DNA of 64,000 nt from JAWLBM01 sp041687675 (GCA_041687675.1 JAWLBM010000004.1:124001-188000); one strand, 5' to 3'; numbered from the stretch's first letter, positions 1 to 8,962 are shown. Translations and numbers: made by a program. Notes: generated from the sequence alone by a model not told the origin.

Positions 1-270
1 GACGATGCCGGGCCACGCCGCGCAGAGCGCCGCATGCTCGCCCATCGCAGCGCAGGGGACGGCGGCGCCGATGCGGAACCCGCCATCCTCCGCCACGATC
101 TCGCGCGTCCCGGCGATGCGCTTGATGTCGACCACCAGCGCGGGCTCCGCCACCCCCGACCGCATCTGTACGATCAGGTCGGTCCCTCCGGCGAGCACGC
201 GCGCCGGGGCGGGCGCCCCGTGCAGCAGGCGCGCGGCCTCTTCGACTGTTTGCGGTGCTTCGTATCGCAT
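1..270 (-). CDS. Xanthine dehydrogenase-type FAD-binding subunit, N-terminal part (cut by window edge)
   Basis: The first 90 residues match the FAD-binding domain of molybdenum hydroxylases (xanthine dehydrogenase or CO dehydrogenase medium subunit). The FAD pyrophosphate-binding loop AGGTDLIVQMR is present near residue 28, followed by a VVDIKRI strand and an IGAAVPCAAM segment. In this family the subunit passes electrons between iron-sulfur clusters and NAD+ or another acceptor. The ATG at 268-270 begins a normal-looking N-terminus; the rest lies outside the window, so substrate and partner subunits cannot be judged. It is transcribed away from the antiporter gene that follows. Confidence 0.8.
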   Translation of the reverse strand, partial: MRYEAPQTVEEAARLLHGAPAPARVLAGGTDLIVQMRSGVAEPALVVDIKRIAGTREIVAEDGGFRIGAAVPCAAMGEHAALCAAWPGIV

Positions 271-624
271 GCGGTGACGTTCCTCCGAGTCGTCGCTCCT
301 GACCATAGCCAGACCGTATCCGTCCCGGCGGCAACGTCAAAGGGGGTCGGGAACGTGTCGTATCGCCAAACGCAGATCTCTCGTCGGGGTGCGATGCGAA
401 AAGTGGATCCGGTCCCCGCGGACAGCGTCGGTGTCCGCCCGGCGGCGAAACAAATCCGCAGGGGAATGCATTGAGCCGGAAACAGGGTTTGCCGGCCGGC
501 CTGGTTGTGCCCCGGGCGCAACAGCGCAGATTTCCGCGTGAGGCCGCAGCGGTGGTCCCTTGTCGCGGCCGGCGCCATCACCACTTGCGCTCCGCTCTGA
601 CGCAAGCTCCGGAGTTCACACGGG
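271..624. other. Divergent intergenic region
   Basis: About 350 bases between two divergently oriented genes, so it should hold both promoters. Open frames here lack family resemblance. I see a ggag Shine-Dalgarno at 611-614 for the downstream antiporter, but no convincing sigma-70 boxes, riboswitch or repeat. Confidence 0.4.
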
Positions 625-1608
625 ATGATGACCACATACCTCGCGCTCGTCGGCGGCCTTGTCCTGCTCGTCGTCGGCGGAGAACTGCTCGTCCGCGGCG
701 CCGTGCGGGTGGCGGCGCATCTCGGCGTCTCTCCCCTGGTCATCGGCCTCACCCTCGTCGGGTTCGGCACCTCGACCCCGGAACTCGTCACCTCCGTCCA
801 GGCCGCGCTCGGCGGCTCGCCCGGCATCGCCTACGGCAACATCGTCGGCTCCAACATCGCCAACATCCTGCTCATCCTCGGCATCTCCGCCCTGATCCTG
901 CCGATCGCGGTGCAATCCGCCGCGCTGAAGCGGGACGGGCTGGTGATGGTCGCCGTGGCCGGCGTCTTCGCCGTCGTGGCGGGGGCCACCGAGCCCGGCC
1001 GCGTCGTCGGCGTCGTCTTCGTCGCGGCGCTGGCCGCCTACGTCTACCTCGCCTTCCGGCAGGAGAAGGTGGCCGCGCCCGGCGGACATGGCGCGGCGTT
1101 CGACAAGAGCCTCGCCGCCCAGGAGGCCGATGCCGCGCTCGTGCCCGAGGCGGCCCCCGCGGGGTCGATCCTCGTCCCGGTCGCCATCGCGGTGGCCGGC
1201 CTCGCGATCGTGGTCGGCGGCGGCTGGCTGCTGGTGGATGGGGCCGTGGGTCTCGCCCGCGCCTTCGGCATCTCGGAGACGGTGATCGGCCTCACCATCG
1301 TCGCGGTCGGCACCTCGATGCCCGAACTCGTCACCTCGGTCATGGCGGCGATCCGCAAGGAGAGCGACGTCGCCTTCGGCAACATCATCGGCTCCAACAT
1401 CTACAACATCCTCGGCATCGGCGGGGTGACGGCGCTGATCGCCCCGACGGCGGTGCCGGGCGAGATCGTCACCTTCGACAGTCCGGTGATGATCGCCGTC
1501 TCGCTGCTGGTGGTGGCCTTCGCCTGGACCGGCTTCAGGATCAGTCGCCGCGAGGGCGCGGCCCTGGTCGCCGGCTACGCCGCCTACGTCTGGTGGATCT
1601 GGCCCTGA
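625..1608 (+). CDS. Calcium/sodium antiporter (CaCA family, YrbG-like)
   Basis: A 327-residue inner-membrane exchanger of the CaCA superfamily. The two inverted alpha repeats are visible: GFGTSTPELVTS followed by GNIVGSNIANI in the N-terminal half, and AVGTSMPELVTS followed by GNIIGSNIYNI in the C-terminal half. These contain the acidic and Asn/Ser residues that bind cation. About ten hydrophobic segments are split by a charged cytoplasmic loop around residues 145-185. Length is typical of the bacterial YrbG group. It stands alone, divergent from the FAD-subunit gene. Family assignment is firm; Ca2+ over another cation is inferred from the family. Confidence 0.92.
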   Translation: MMTTYLALVGGLVLLVVGGELLVRGAVRVAAHLGVSPLVIGLTLVGFGTSTPELVTSVQAALGGSPGIAYGNIVGSNIANILLILGISALILPIAVQSAALKRDGLVMVAVAGVFAVVAGATEPGRVVGVVFVAALAAYVYLAFRQEKVAAPGGHGAAFDKSLAAQEADAALVPEAAPAGSILVPVAIAVAGLAIVVGGGWLLVDGAVGLARAFGISETVIGLTIVAVGTSMPELVTSVMAAIRKESDVAFGNIIGSNIYNILGIGGVTALIAPTAVPGEIVTFDSPVMIAVSLLVVAFAWTGFRISRREGAALVAGYAAYVWWIWP

Positions 1609-1684
1609 GGCGCCGCGAAACATTCGGACCGGCGACCGGCCGGCGCCCCTTGGCCATTCGGCCGCGACGGCCCATCTGACGGAA

Positions 1685-2599
1685 ATGCAGTCGACCCTCG
1701 CCTTCGAACGACCCAGGACCCTGTCCGCGCCGCCGTCCGGGGATCCCGTCGCCCGGCGGGTCGGGGTCGAGATCGAGTTCTCGGGCCTTTCGCCGGAGAC
1801 CGCGGCGGCCGCCCTGGCGCGGGACCTCGGCGGCCGGGTCGAGGCCGAGGACGCCAACGCCTGCCGGATCCATGGCAGCGTCCTCGGCGACCTCGCGGTC
1901 GAGATGGACCTGAGACACCTCCATCCCGGCCGGCACCCGGACATCGGATGGCGGCTCGGGCCGCGGCTCGAGCGGCTGGCCGGGCGGCTCCTCTCGCCGT
2001 TCGTCCCCTGCGAACTCGTAACGGCGCCGTTGCCCATGTGGATGCTTCCCGAGGTCGACGGGGCCGTCGCGGCCCTCCGCGCGGCGGGCGCGACCGGGCG
2101 TGGCGCCAACCCGGTGCAGTCGCTCGGGCTGCACTTCAACATCGACCCGCCCTCGCTCGAGGCGAGGACGCTGACGGCCTACCTCAAGGCGTACGTCGAC
2201 CTGGAGGACGAACTTGCCGCCCGCGTCACCGGCGGGGACGCGCGTCTTTCTCGCGCGCTGCCGCCGCGCTTTCCGGACGCCTACCGGCGCATGGTCCTCG
2301 ATCCGGGCTACTGGCCGGACCTCGGGCGGCTGGCCGGCGACTACCTGTCGGCGAACCCGACGCGCAGACGGGGCCTCGACCTGCTTCCGGTGCTCGCCTT
2401 CCTCGTGCCGGGCGAGGTACGATCGCGGGTGCCGAAGGAGAAGATCGGGCCGCGCGCGGCCCTCCACTACCGCCTGCCCTACGCCTTCGTCAGCGAGCCG
2501 GGCTGGACTCCCATGCAGGCCTGGTCGGAATGGATGCGGGTGGACCGCGCCGCCGAGGCGCTGCTCGGAAACGAGGCTCCGAAGCGCTCCGCTTCCTGA
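1685..2599 (+). CDS. Putative amidoligase (Amidoligase_2 family)
   Basis: A 304-residue soluble protein carrying the family hallmark VGVEIEFSGLS near residue 27, then an EMDL segment and a GLHFNIDPPS motif near residue 155. These are the glutamine-synthetase-like metal/ATP-binding positions of the COOH-NH2 ligase superfamily. Such enzymes form amide bonds on peptides or small molecules and are usually encoded beside a class I glutamine-amidotransferase-like gene. No such partner is adjacent here: an antiporter lies upstream and a polyamine importer downstream. Substrate unknown. Confidence 0.8.
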   Translation: MQSTLAFERPRTLSAPPSGDPVARRVGVEIEFSGLSPETAAAALARDLGGRVEAEDANACRIHGSVLGDLAVEMDLRHLHPGRHPDIGWRLGPRLERLAGRLLSPFVPCELVTAPLPMWMLPEVDGAVAALRAAGATGRGANPVQSLGLHFNIDPPSLEARTLTAYLKAYVDLEDELAARVTGGDARLSRALPPRFPDAYRRMVLDPGYWPDLGRLAGDYLSANPTRRRGLDLLPVLAFLVPGEVRSRVPKEKIGPRAALHYRLPYAFVSEPGWTPMQAWSEWMRVDRAAEALLGNEAPKRSAS

Positions 2600-2944
2600 C
2601 CGGGGCGGGGCCGGCGGGGCTCCCGCGATCCGGCGGGACGGCGCCCGCTTTCCAGTGTGCCATCGGCAGATCTCGTTTTTGCTCCTTGGCTTGCGGGCTG
2701 CGGAGGATGATCCGGAGAGGTGGCCGGGCACGTTCGAGATTGCGGCGATGCTGGAGCAACAGCGCATCTCGCGGATGCGGAATGCCTCCCGCGACCTGAT
2801 GCACAGCCTGCTGGCCTCGCTCGGCGGCACGGGCGGCCGCGTTCCCCGTGCCCGCGGCGGCCGACCGATCGAAAAAAATGTATTTACAAGCCGGCCAAAT
2901 GTTTCTCCACTCGGTGCCTCACGCAATCGGGGCGACGCCGTTCG
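2600..2944. promoter_or_regulatory. Upstream region of the polyamine-type ABC operon
   Basis: About 345 bases without a supportable gene. A markedly AT-rich patch at about 2870-2910, including a run of seven A at 2873-2879, stands out from the GC-rich background and is the likely promoter for the transporter operon starting at 2945. A short open stretch from ATG 2748 gives a plausible helical peptide but runs through this promoter-like patch into the next gene, so I do not call it. Confidence 0.4.
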
Positions 2945-4081
2945 ATGATCCTCGCTCAGCCATTTCCGGATCATCAGGCGGGCGGAGCGCCCGATGTCCT
3001 CCCGGTGGCCGAACTGCGGGGCGTCTCCAAGCGGTTCGGGGAGATCGTCGCGGCGCGTGACCTCGACCTCCGGATCGCCCCCGGCGAGTTCCTCTCCTTC
3101 CTCGGCCCGTCGGGCTGCGGCAAGACCACGGCCCTCAGGATGCTGGCCGGGTTCGAGACGCCCACCAGCGGCGAGGTCCTGATCGACGGCGAGGTGGTCA
3201 ACGGGCTGGAGCCCTATCGCCGCCCCGTCAACATGGTCTTCCAGAGCTATGCGCTCTTCCCGCACCTGAACGTGGCCGACAACATCGGCTACGGCCTCAG
3301 GCAGCGGCGACCGCGCCTCGACCGGCGCGAGATCGAGGGCAGGATCGCCCGCTCGCTGGAGATCGTCCGGCTGTCCGGCTTCGAGACGCGCCGCACCTTC
3401 GAGATGTCCGGCGGCCAGCAGCAGCGGGTGGCCCTGGCGCGCGCCATCGTCAACGAGCCCAAGCTCCTGCTGCTCGACGAGCCCCTCGCGGCGCTCGACC
3501 GCAAGCTCCGCAAGGAGATGCAGATCGAGCTGCAGGACCTGCAGCGCCAGCTCGGCATCACCTTCGTCCTCGTCACCCACGACCAGGAGGAGGCGCTGTC
3601 GCTGAGCGACCGGATCTGCGTCATGCGCGCCGGCCGGATCGTCCAGGTCGGCACGCCGCAGGACCTCTACGACAATCCCGCCTCCCGCTACGTCGCCGAC
3701 TTCGTCGGCACGTCCAACTTCCTTGAGGGACGTGTCCAGGCGGTCCGCCACGGGCGGGCGGCGATCGAGATGGCCGGGGGCCTGCGCTTCGAGGGCCGCG
3801 CCACGGAGGGGCTCGGCCCGGGCCAGGACGCCTGCCTCAGCATCCGGCCCGAGCAGATCCGCATTCAGCGGCAGATGGAGGCCGGCGCCATCGAGGTGTC
3901 GGTGCAGAACCGGATCTTCCTCGGCGAGCACACGGAGTACCTCGTGCGCCAGCCGGTGCTGGGCAACGTCATCGTGCTGGCGCCGCGGCAGGCCGAAGCG
4001 GGGGCGGCGAGCTTCGAGGTGGGTGCGAGCGCCTGGATCAGCTGGCGCGAGGACGCCGGGCTGGTTCTGAAACGCGACTGA
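2945..4081 (+). CDS. ABC transporter ATP-binding protein, spermidine/putrescine (PotA) type
   Basis: A 378-residue cytoplasmic ATPase. The Walker A GPSGCGKTT is near residue 62, the signature is MSGGQQQR, Walker B is LLLLDEPLAALD and the switch histidine lies in VTHDQEEA. The C-terminal third is a TOBE-type regulatory domain (SIRPEQIRI, then FLGEHTEY), as in PotA. It heads a tight operon with a binding protein and two permeases in the order ATPase, binding protein, permease, permease. ATG 2945 is chosen because the ABC domain begins shortly after it. Polyamine transport is inferred from the family; the exact ligand is unproven. Confidence 0.9.
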   Translation: MILAQPFPDHQAGGAPDVLPVAELRGVSKRFGEIVAARDLDLRIAPGEFLSFLGPSGCGKTTALRMLAGFETPTSGEVLIDGEVVNGLEPYRRPVNMVFQSYALFPHLNVADNIGYGLRQRRPRLDRREIEGRIARSLEIVRLSGFETRRTFEMSGGQQQRVALARAIVNEPKLLLLDEPLAALDRKLRKEMQIELQDLQRQLGITFVLVTHDQEEALSLSDRICVMRAGRIVQVGTPQDLYDNPASRYVADFVGTSNFLEGRVQAVRHGRAAIEMAGGLRFEGRATEGLGPGQDACLSIRPEQIRIQRQMEAGAIEVSVQNRIFLGEHTEYLVRQPVLGNVIVLAPRQAEAGAASFEVGASAWISWREDAGLVLKRD

Positions 4082-4111
4082 ACGGAAACGACAACAACAA
4101 GGGAGCGGAAA

Positions 4112-5269
4112 ATGGACAGGAACGACATCATCAGCAAGCGCAGGTTCATCGAGGAGCTGATGCGCTATCGGAAGGGCTCGGTGACCCGCAGGCACTTCCT
4201 CGGCGTGACCGGCCTCGGCACGGCCGCGGCCGTGCTCGGCGCTGCGGTTCCGGGCCTGCGCCCGCGCCCGGCCTTCGCCCAGGGCGACATCGGCGACCGG
4301 GTCGTGCTCGCCACCTGGCCGAACTACCACGATGCGCAGAACTTCGAGATGTTCACCGGCGAGACCGGCGCCTTCGTCCAGGTCAACGTGTTCGGCTCGA
4401 ACGAGGAGATGCTGGCCAAGCTGCAGGCGGGCGGCAGCGGCTGGGACGTCTTCGTGCCCACCAACTACACCATTACCACCTACGTCTCCGAGGACCTGAT
4501 CGAGCCGCTCGACGTCGCCAAGCTGCCGAACTACGACGCGGGCGCCTTCGACCCCCGCTTCTCGGACGCGGGCACCGTCGACGGGGTGCTCTACGCCGTT
4601 CCCAAGAACTGGGGCACCACCGGCTTCGCGGTGAACACCTCGCACGATGGCGGCACGCCGCTGACGAGCTGGAAGGACTTCTTCGACCGGACCAAGGACG
4701 ATTTCTCCGGCCGGACCATGGTGCACGACTATCAGCTGACCACGATCGGCAACGCCCTCAAGTACTTCGGCTACTCGTTCAACTCCGTCGACCCGGCCGA
4801 GCTTGCCGACGCGGAGCGGCTGCTGATCGAGGTCAAGCCGCACCTCTTCGCCATCTCGTCGGACTACCAGCCGTCGATGCGCAGCGGCGACGCCTGGCTG
4901 ACCATGTGCTGGACCGGCGACGGCAAGCAGCTCAACAAGGACATCCCGGAGATCGCCTTCGTCCTCGGCAAGGAAGGCGGCGAGATCTGGAGCGACTACT
5001 ACGCCATCCCGAAGGGGGCGCCGCACCGCGACGCCGCCTACGCGCTGATCAACTTCCTGCTCGACCCGGAGGTCAACGCGCGCGAGGTGCTGGCGCACGG
5101 CTATCCGGTCGCGGACAGCCGCACCAACGCGCTCCTGCCCAAGGAGATCCTGGAAGATCCGATCCTCTACCCGGCGCAGGAACTCCTCGACGCGCTCGAG
5201 TTCGGTGCGGCGGCGACGCTCACCGACCCGAACCGCGCCGAGCTCCTGGCGCGCTTCAAGTCGGCGTAG
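4112..5269 (+). CDS. ABC transporter substrate-binding protein, PotD type, Tat-exported
   Basis: A 385-residue periplasmic binding protein of the spermidine/putrescine (PotD/PotF) class. It opens with a long N-region and a twin-arginine motif TRRHFLG near residue 25, followed by an Ala/Gly-rich hydrophobic stretch ending AFAQG, so export folded by Tat is likely. The mature domain begins VVLATWPNYHD and contains the GWDVFVPTNY and AVPKNWGTTGF segments typical of the class. A Shine-Dalgarno (gggagc) precedes ATG 4112. It sits 30 bases after the ATPase and 21 before the permease start used here. Confidence 0.9.
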   Translation: MDRNDIISKRRFIEELMRYRKGSVTRRHFLGVTGLGTAAAVLGAAVPGLRPRPAFAQGDIGDRVVLATWPNYHDAQNFEMFTGETGAFVQVNVFGSNEEMLAKLQAGGSGWDVFVPTNYTITTYVSEDLIEPLDVAKLPNYDAGAFDPRFSDAGTVDGVLYAVPKNWGTTGFAVNTSHDGGTPLTSWKDFFDRTKDDFSGRTMVHDYQLTTIGNALKYFGYSFNSVDPAELADAERLLIEVKPHLFAISSDYQPSMRSGDAWLTMCWTGDGKQLNKDIPEIAFVLGKEGGEIWSDYYAIPKGAPHRDAAYALINFLLDPEVNAREVLAHGYPVADSRTNALLPKEILEDPILYPAQELLDALEFGAAATLTDPNRAELLARFKSA

Positions 5270-5290
5270 GCGATGGACCGGGGGCGGCGG

Positions 5291-6142
5291 ATGACCCAGC
5301 GCGAGCGGAACTGGCTGCTCGTCGCCCCGGCGGCGGCCTGGTTCGTGGTCATGCTGGTGCTGCCCCTCGGTTTCATCTTCGTGTTCAGCTTCGGAGAGCG
5401 GGGGCCGGCCGGCGGCTACGTCCCCGCCTTCACCCTCGAGCAGTACGCGAACCTGCCCTCGCGGCTGGCCGCCTTCCAGAACACGATGATCCTGGCGCCC
5501 CTCGGGACGCTGGCGGCGATGGTCATCGCCTATCCGCTGGCCTACCAGCTGGCGGTGCGCACGGACCCGCGGTGGCGGACGATCCTCCTCGTGCTGGTCA
5601 TCGTGCCGTTCTGGACGAGCATCCTGATCCGCAGCTACGCGTGGATCTTCATCCTCGGCGGACGAGGGATCCCGGCGCTGCTGGAGGCCGTCGGGCTGGA
5701 GGGGGTGCGCCTCATCAACACGCCCTTCGCCGTGCTGGTCGGCATCGTCTACGGCTACCTTCCGCTGATGGTCTTCCCGATCTACGTGAGCCTCGACCGG
5801 CTCGACAAGCGGCTGCTCGAAGCCTCCTCCGACCTCGGCGCCCGCCCGCTGGCGACGTTCCGGCAGGTGACGCTGCCGCTGTCGATCCCCGGCGTGGCGA
5901 CGGGCTGCATGCTGGTGTTCATCCTGCTGATGGGCGAGTTCCTGATCCCGGCGCTGCTCGGCGGCGGCAAGGTCTTCTTCGTCGGCAACGCCCTGGTCGA
6001 TCTCTTCCTGCAGTCCCGCAACTGGGCCTTCGGCTCGGCGGTCGCGGTCACGCTCATCGTCGTGATGCTGGTGACGGTCACGGTCTATATGCGTCTGGTT
6101 TCCCGGCTGAAAACCGGGCCGGACGACGCCGCCGTCATGTGA
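5291..6142 (+). CDS. ABC transporter permease, PotB type
   Basis: A 283-residue inner-membrane permease with six hydrophobic segments. The EAA loop is visible as LLEASSDLGARPLATFRQVTLPL, which contacts the ATPase. Closest resemblance is to PotB/PotH permeases. Two ATG codons compete: 5273, without an obvious ribosome site, and 5291, preceded by a G-rich Shine-Dalgarno and giving the usual MTQRERNWLLVAPA start; I chose 5291. It pairs with the permease encoded 10 bases downstream. Confidence 0.88.
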   Translation: MTQRERNWLLVAPAAAWFVVMLVLPLGFIFVFSFGERGPAGGYVPAFTLEQYANLPSRLAAFQNTMILAPLGTLAAMVIAYPLAYQLAVRTDPRWRTILLVLVIVPFWTSILIRSYAWIFILGGRGIPALLEAVGLEGVRLINTPFAVLVGIVYGYLPLMVFPIYVSLDRLDKRLLEASSDLGARPLATFRQVTLPLSIPGVATGCMLVFILLMGEFLIPALLGGGKVFFVGNALVDLFLQSRNWAFGSAVAVTLIVVMLVTVTVYMRLVSRLKTGPDDAAVM

Positions 6143-6151
6143 GCGAGCAAG

Positions 6152-6964
6152 ATGCGCGCCTATTCGATCCTGATCTATCTTTTCCTCTATGCGCCGATCG
6201 CGATCATCGCGCTCTTCAGCTTCAACGCGGGTCGGCACGCCAGCGAGTTCCAGGGCTTCTCGCTGCAGTGGTACGGCAGGGCGTTCGCGAACCCCTTCGT
6301 CATGGACGCCCTCCAGACGAGCCTCGTGGTCGCGTTCGTCTCCGCCGTGCTGGCGAGCGTGCTCGGCACGCTCGCGGCCGTGGGCCTCCAGGGCATCCGC
6401 GGACCGGCCCGGACCATCTTCGACGCGATCATCTACATCGCCGTGATGATCCCGGGGATCGTGATCGGCATCGCCACCCTCATCGCCCTGGTCACCGTGT
6501 TCGACGGGATCAATCCCTGGCTCGCCTCGGTCTGGCCCGAGGGGGCCGAGCCGCCGGCCCTGTCGATGGGAATGGGGTCGCTGGTGGCGGCCCATACGAT
6601 GTTCACGATGGCTCTCGTGATCATCATCGTCCGTGCCCGTCTCGCCAGCCTCGAGGCATCGCTGGCGGAGGCCTCGGCCGACCTCTACGCGACGCCCTTC
6701 GGCACCTTCCGGCAGGTCACGCTGCCGCTGATCGCACCGGCGGTCCTGGCCGGGTTCCTGCTGAGCTTCACGTTCAGCTTCGACGACTTCATCATCGCCT
6801 TCTTCGTGGCGGGGTCGGAGACCACGCTGCCCATCTACATCTTCTCCTCGATCCGCCGCGGGATCACGCCGGAGATCAACGTGATCGGCACGATGGTCAT
6901 GGTGGCCTCGCTGGTCGTCCTGGTCGCGGCCCAGCTGATCCTCCAGCGGGGTGTGCGGCGGTGA
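6152..6964 (+). CDS. ABC transporter permease, PotC type
   Basis: A 270-residue inner-membrane permease starting MRAYSILIYLFLYAPI, typical of PotC/PotI. It has six predicted membrane spans and an EAA loop in LAEASADLYATPFGTFRQVTLPL. The LSFTFSFDDFIIAFFVAG segment is characteristic of the polyamine permease group. It completes the importer; the next gene, an SDR, follows within 27 bases and is probably co-transcribed. Confidence 0.9.
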   Translation: MRAYSILIYLFLYAPIAIIALFSFNAGRHASEFQGFSLQWYGRAFANPFVMDALQTSLVVAFVSAVLASVLGTLAAVGLQGIRGPARTIFDAIIYIAVMIPGIVIGIATLIALVTVFDGINPWLASVWPEGAEPPALSMGMGSLVAAHTMFTMALVIIIVRARLASLEASLAEASADLYATPFGTFRQVTLPLIAPAVLAGFLLSFTFSFDDFIIAFFVAGSETTLPIYIFSSIRRGITPEINVIGTMVMVASLVVLVAAQLILQRGVRR

Positions 6965-6990
6965 CATCGGACAAACGACGAGGTGCATCC

Positions 6991-7749
6991 ATGCTGCTGG
7001 AGAACAAAGTCGCGTTCGTCACCGGCGCCGCGTCCGGGATCGGCGCCGCCGGCGCAAGGGCGATGGCGCGCGAGGGCGCGCTGGTGGTGGTGACCGACCG
7101 GGACGGCGCCGGCGCCGAGGCGGTGGCGCGGAGCATCCTGGACGACGGCGGCCGGGCGGAGGCGATGGCGCTCGACGTCACCGACGACGCGCGGCTGCGG
7201 GAGGCGATCGCGAGGGCCGCCGGGCGCCACGGCCGGCTCGACGTCCTCCACAGCCATGCCGGCATCCAGATCGAGGGCAAGCTGGAGCAGGTGTCGGCCG
7301 AGGACATGGACGCCTCGTGGAGGCTGAACGTGCGGTCCCACTTCGTCGCCGCGCAGGCCGCGCTCGCCCCGATGCGCCGGCAGGGCGGGGGGAGCGTGAT
7401 CATCACCTCCTCCAACTCCGGGGTGCAATACGATCGCGAGATGATCGCCTACTGCACCACCAAGCACGCGGTGCTGGCGATGACACGGCAGATGGCGGCG
7501 GACTACGCGGGGGAGAACATCCGCTTCAACGCGCTGTGCCCGGGGTTCATCGACACCCCCTTCAACAAGGGATTCGAGATCCAGATGGGCGGCCGCGCGC
7601 GGCTCGAGGACTACATCGCGACGGCGATTCCCATGAAGCGCTTCGGAACCGTCGAGGAGATCGCCGACGGCATCGTGTTCCTGGCGTCCGACAGGTCCTC
7701 CTTCATGACCGGGCACGCGCTTGTGATCGACGGAGGGGAGTGCATCTAG
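6991..7749 (+). CDS. Short-chain dehydrogenase/reductase (SDR)
   Basis: A 252-residue classical SDR with the nucleotide-binding TGAASGIG motif near residue 11, and YCTTK as the catalytic YxxxK. Asp at the end of beta2 (VVTDRD) suggests NAD(H) preference. The usual NNAG structural motif is replaced by SHAG, which is unusual. It ends in the common IDGG motif. ATG 6991 is preceded by a purine-rich stretch and lies 26 bases after the last transporter gene, so it may act on the imported amino or polyol compound. Substrate not identifiable. Confidence 0.85.
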   Translation: MLLENKVAFVTGAASGIGAAGARAMAREGALVVVTDRDGAGAEAVARSILDDGGRAEAMALDVTDDARLREAIARAAGRHGRLDVLHSHAGIQIEGKLEQVSAEDMDASWRLNVRSHFVAAQAALAPMRRQGGGSVIITSSNSGVQYDREMIAYCTTKHAVLAMTRQMAADYAGENIRFNALCPGFIDTPFNKGFEIQMGGRARLEDYIATAIPMKRFGTVEEIADGIVFLASDRSSFMTGHALVIDGGECI

Positions 7750-7829
7750 CCGGCCTCGAGTCCGGCGGCTGCCGTGCGTCCGGCGGACCTGCTGCCGCTG
7801 CAGGACGACCCGGCCGCCGCCGGGAACGC

Positions 7830-8012
7830 TCAGTCCAGCCCGGCCTTGCGCAGTCCCTCCACGTAGATGTCCAACTGGGCCGGGTCGCTCAGGTAGAACA
7901 GGCGCTCGCGGACGAAGGCCGAGGCGATGCCCGGCCGCAGCGACCTGAGTTCCTCCACCGCCCGGGCCGCCCGCTCCCGGTCGCCGAGGTGGCCGAGGGC
8001 GGCGGCCTTCAC
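7830..8012 (-). pseudogene. C-terminal remnant of a TPR-containing protein (adenylate-cyclase type)
   Basis: This opposite-strand stretch encodes about 60 residues (ALGHLGDRERAARAVEEL, then LRPGIASAFVRERLFY). They look like the last TPR and tail common at the end of Rhizobiales class III adenylate cyclase/TPR proteins. The frame stays open a little upstream but loses any resemblance, and no start or cyclase domain is found. It reads as the decayed 3' end of a larger gene. Family assignment rests on pattern memory only. Confidence 0.45.
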
Positions 8013-8252
8013 CGCCTTCGATGCGTCCGGCTGTCCCGCGCCGTCGATGCCGCCTGACGGCAGCCCGGAGGTCCGCCGCCGCCGGAGTGCCTGATCCCGT
8101 CCCGGGACGGGGCGGCCTCGTCCCTCCTCGACGGCCGTCGTTCGCGGCCGCGCTGCCGCCCTGGCGGGGGCGTCCCGTCGGGGACCCTCGGGTGCGTCGG
8201 CCGGCGGCGCGGCCTATCCTTGCCTTCGATCCCCACATCGGAGGTGCAGCCA

Positions 8253-8462
8253 GTGAAGATCGCGTGTCATTGCCGTCGTTGCGGCATCGTCTTCGAGGTG
8301 GTGTCCGCGCCCCGCCGGGAGGAGGCTTTCCAGCAGATCGAGGCCGATCTCGAGGAAGGCGGCCGGCGGTGCCCCGAGTGCGGCAGTCCCGGGTTCGACC
8401 TGGTCGGCATCGGCGAGCGCGGCGAGCGGTCCTTCGTCTCGACGCACGGGCAGCCGGACTGA
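8253..8462 (+). CDS. Small zinc-ribbon-like protein
   Basis: A 69-residue protein with two cysteine pairs, CHCRRC near the start and CPEC near residue 40, spaced as in a small zinc ribbon. The GTG at 8253 is chosen because ggagg lies about 8 bases upstream; a TTG at 8220 would add a poor N-terminal extension. Function unknown. It lies just ahead of an SPW-repeat membrane protein on the same strand. Confidence 0.6.
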   Translation: MKIACHCRRCGIVFEVVSAPRREEAFQQIEADLEEGGRRCPECGSPGFDLVGIGERGERSFVSTHGQPD

Positions 8463-8605
8463 TCCGGCGGCTGGTCTCCGGGCCTTACGCTCGGTCCGCA
8501 ACCGAACCTTTCCGGCCGGCGGCGCAACCGCGGGGCGTCCGGGATGTTGCCGACCCGACGCCGCCGCGTGGCGGCGCCACGGACCCGAGACGAGGAGGAC
8601 GGCGG

Positions 8606-8962
8606 ATGATCTCCACCAAGGTTCACGGGATTCTCGACTATCTCGTCGGCATCCTGCTCATCGCCGCGCCCTGGCTGTTCGGCTTCGCCGACGCCGGGGC
8701 CGCCGCCTGGGTGCCGATCATCCTCGGCGTCGGCCTCATCCTGTACAGCCTGGTGACCCGCTACGAATGGGGCGTGGTCGGGCTGATCCCGATGCCCGTC
8801 CACCTGGTGCTGGACGCGGCCAGCGGGGTGTTCCTGGCGGTGTCGCCGTGGCTGTTCGGCTTCGCCGACCTCGTGTTCTGGCCGCATGTGGCGGTCGGCG
8901 TCCTCGAGATCGGCGCCGCGGCCATGACGAACAGGCACGCGCCGGTCGAGGCTCGCGCCTGA
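8606..8962 (+). CDS. SPW-repeat membrane protein
   Basis: A 118-residue integral membrane protein made of two similar halves, each with two hydrophobic helices and a (A/S)PWLFGFAD motif, the signature of the SPW repeat family. The first copy is near residue 22 and the second near residue 77. A gaggagg Shine-Dalgarno precedes ATG 8606. The molecular role of SPW proteins is not established. It converges with the receiver-Crp gene. Confidence 0.88.
   Translation: MISTKVHGILDYLVGILLIAAPWLFGFADAGAAAWVPIILGVGLILYSLVTRYEWGVVGLIPMPVHLVLDAASGVFLAVSPWLFGFADLVFWPHVAVGVLEIGAAAMTNRHAPVEARA

Noticed and set aside
2748..2948. Possible small gene starting at ATG 2748
   Set aside because: The peptide looks helical but has no clear ribosome site, crosses the AT-rich promoter-like patch and overlaps the transporter ATPase start.
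1541..6988. A 1815-codon open frame on the minus strand
   Set aside because: It lies antisense to the amidoligase and polyamine importer genes, is extremely rich in Arg, Asp, Gly and His as expected for the shadow of GC-rich codons, and matches no family.
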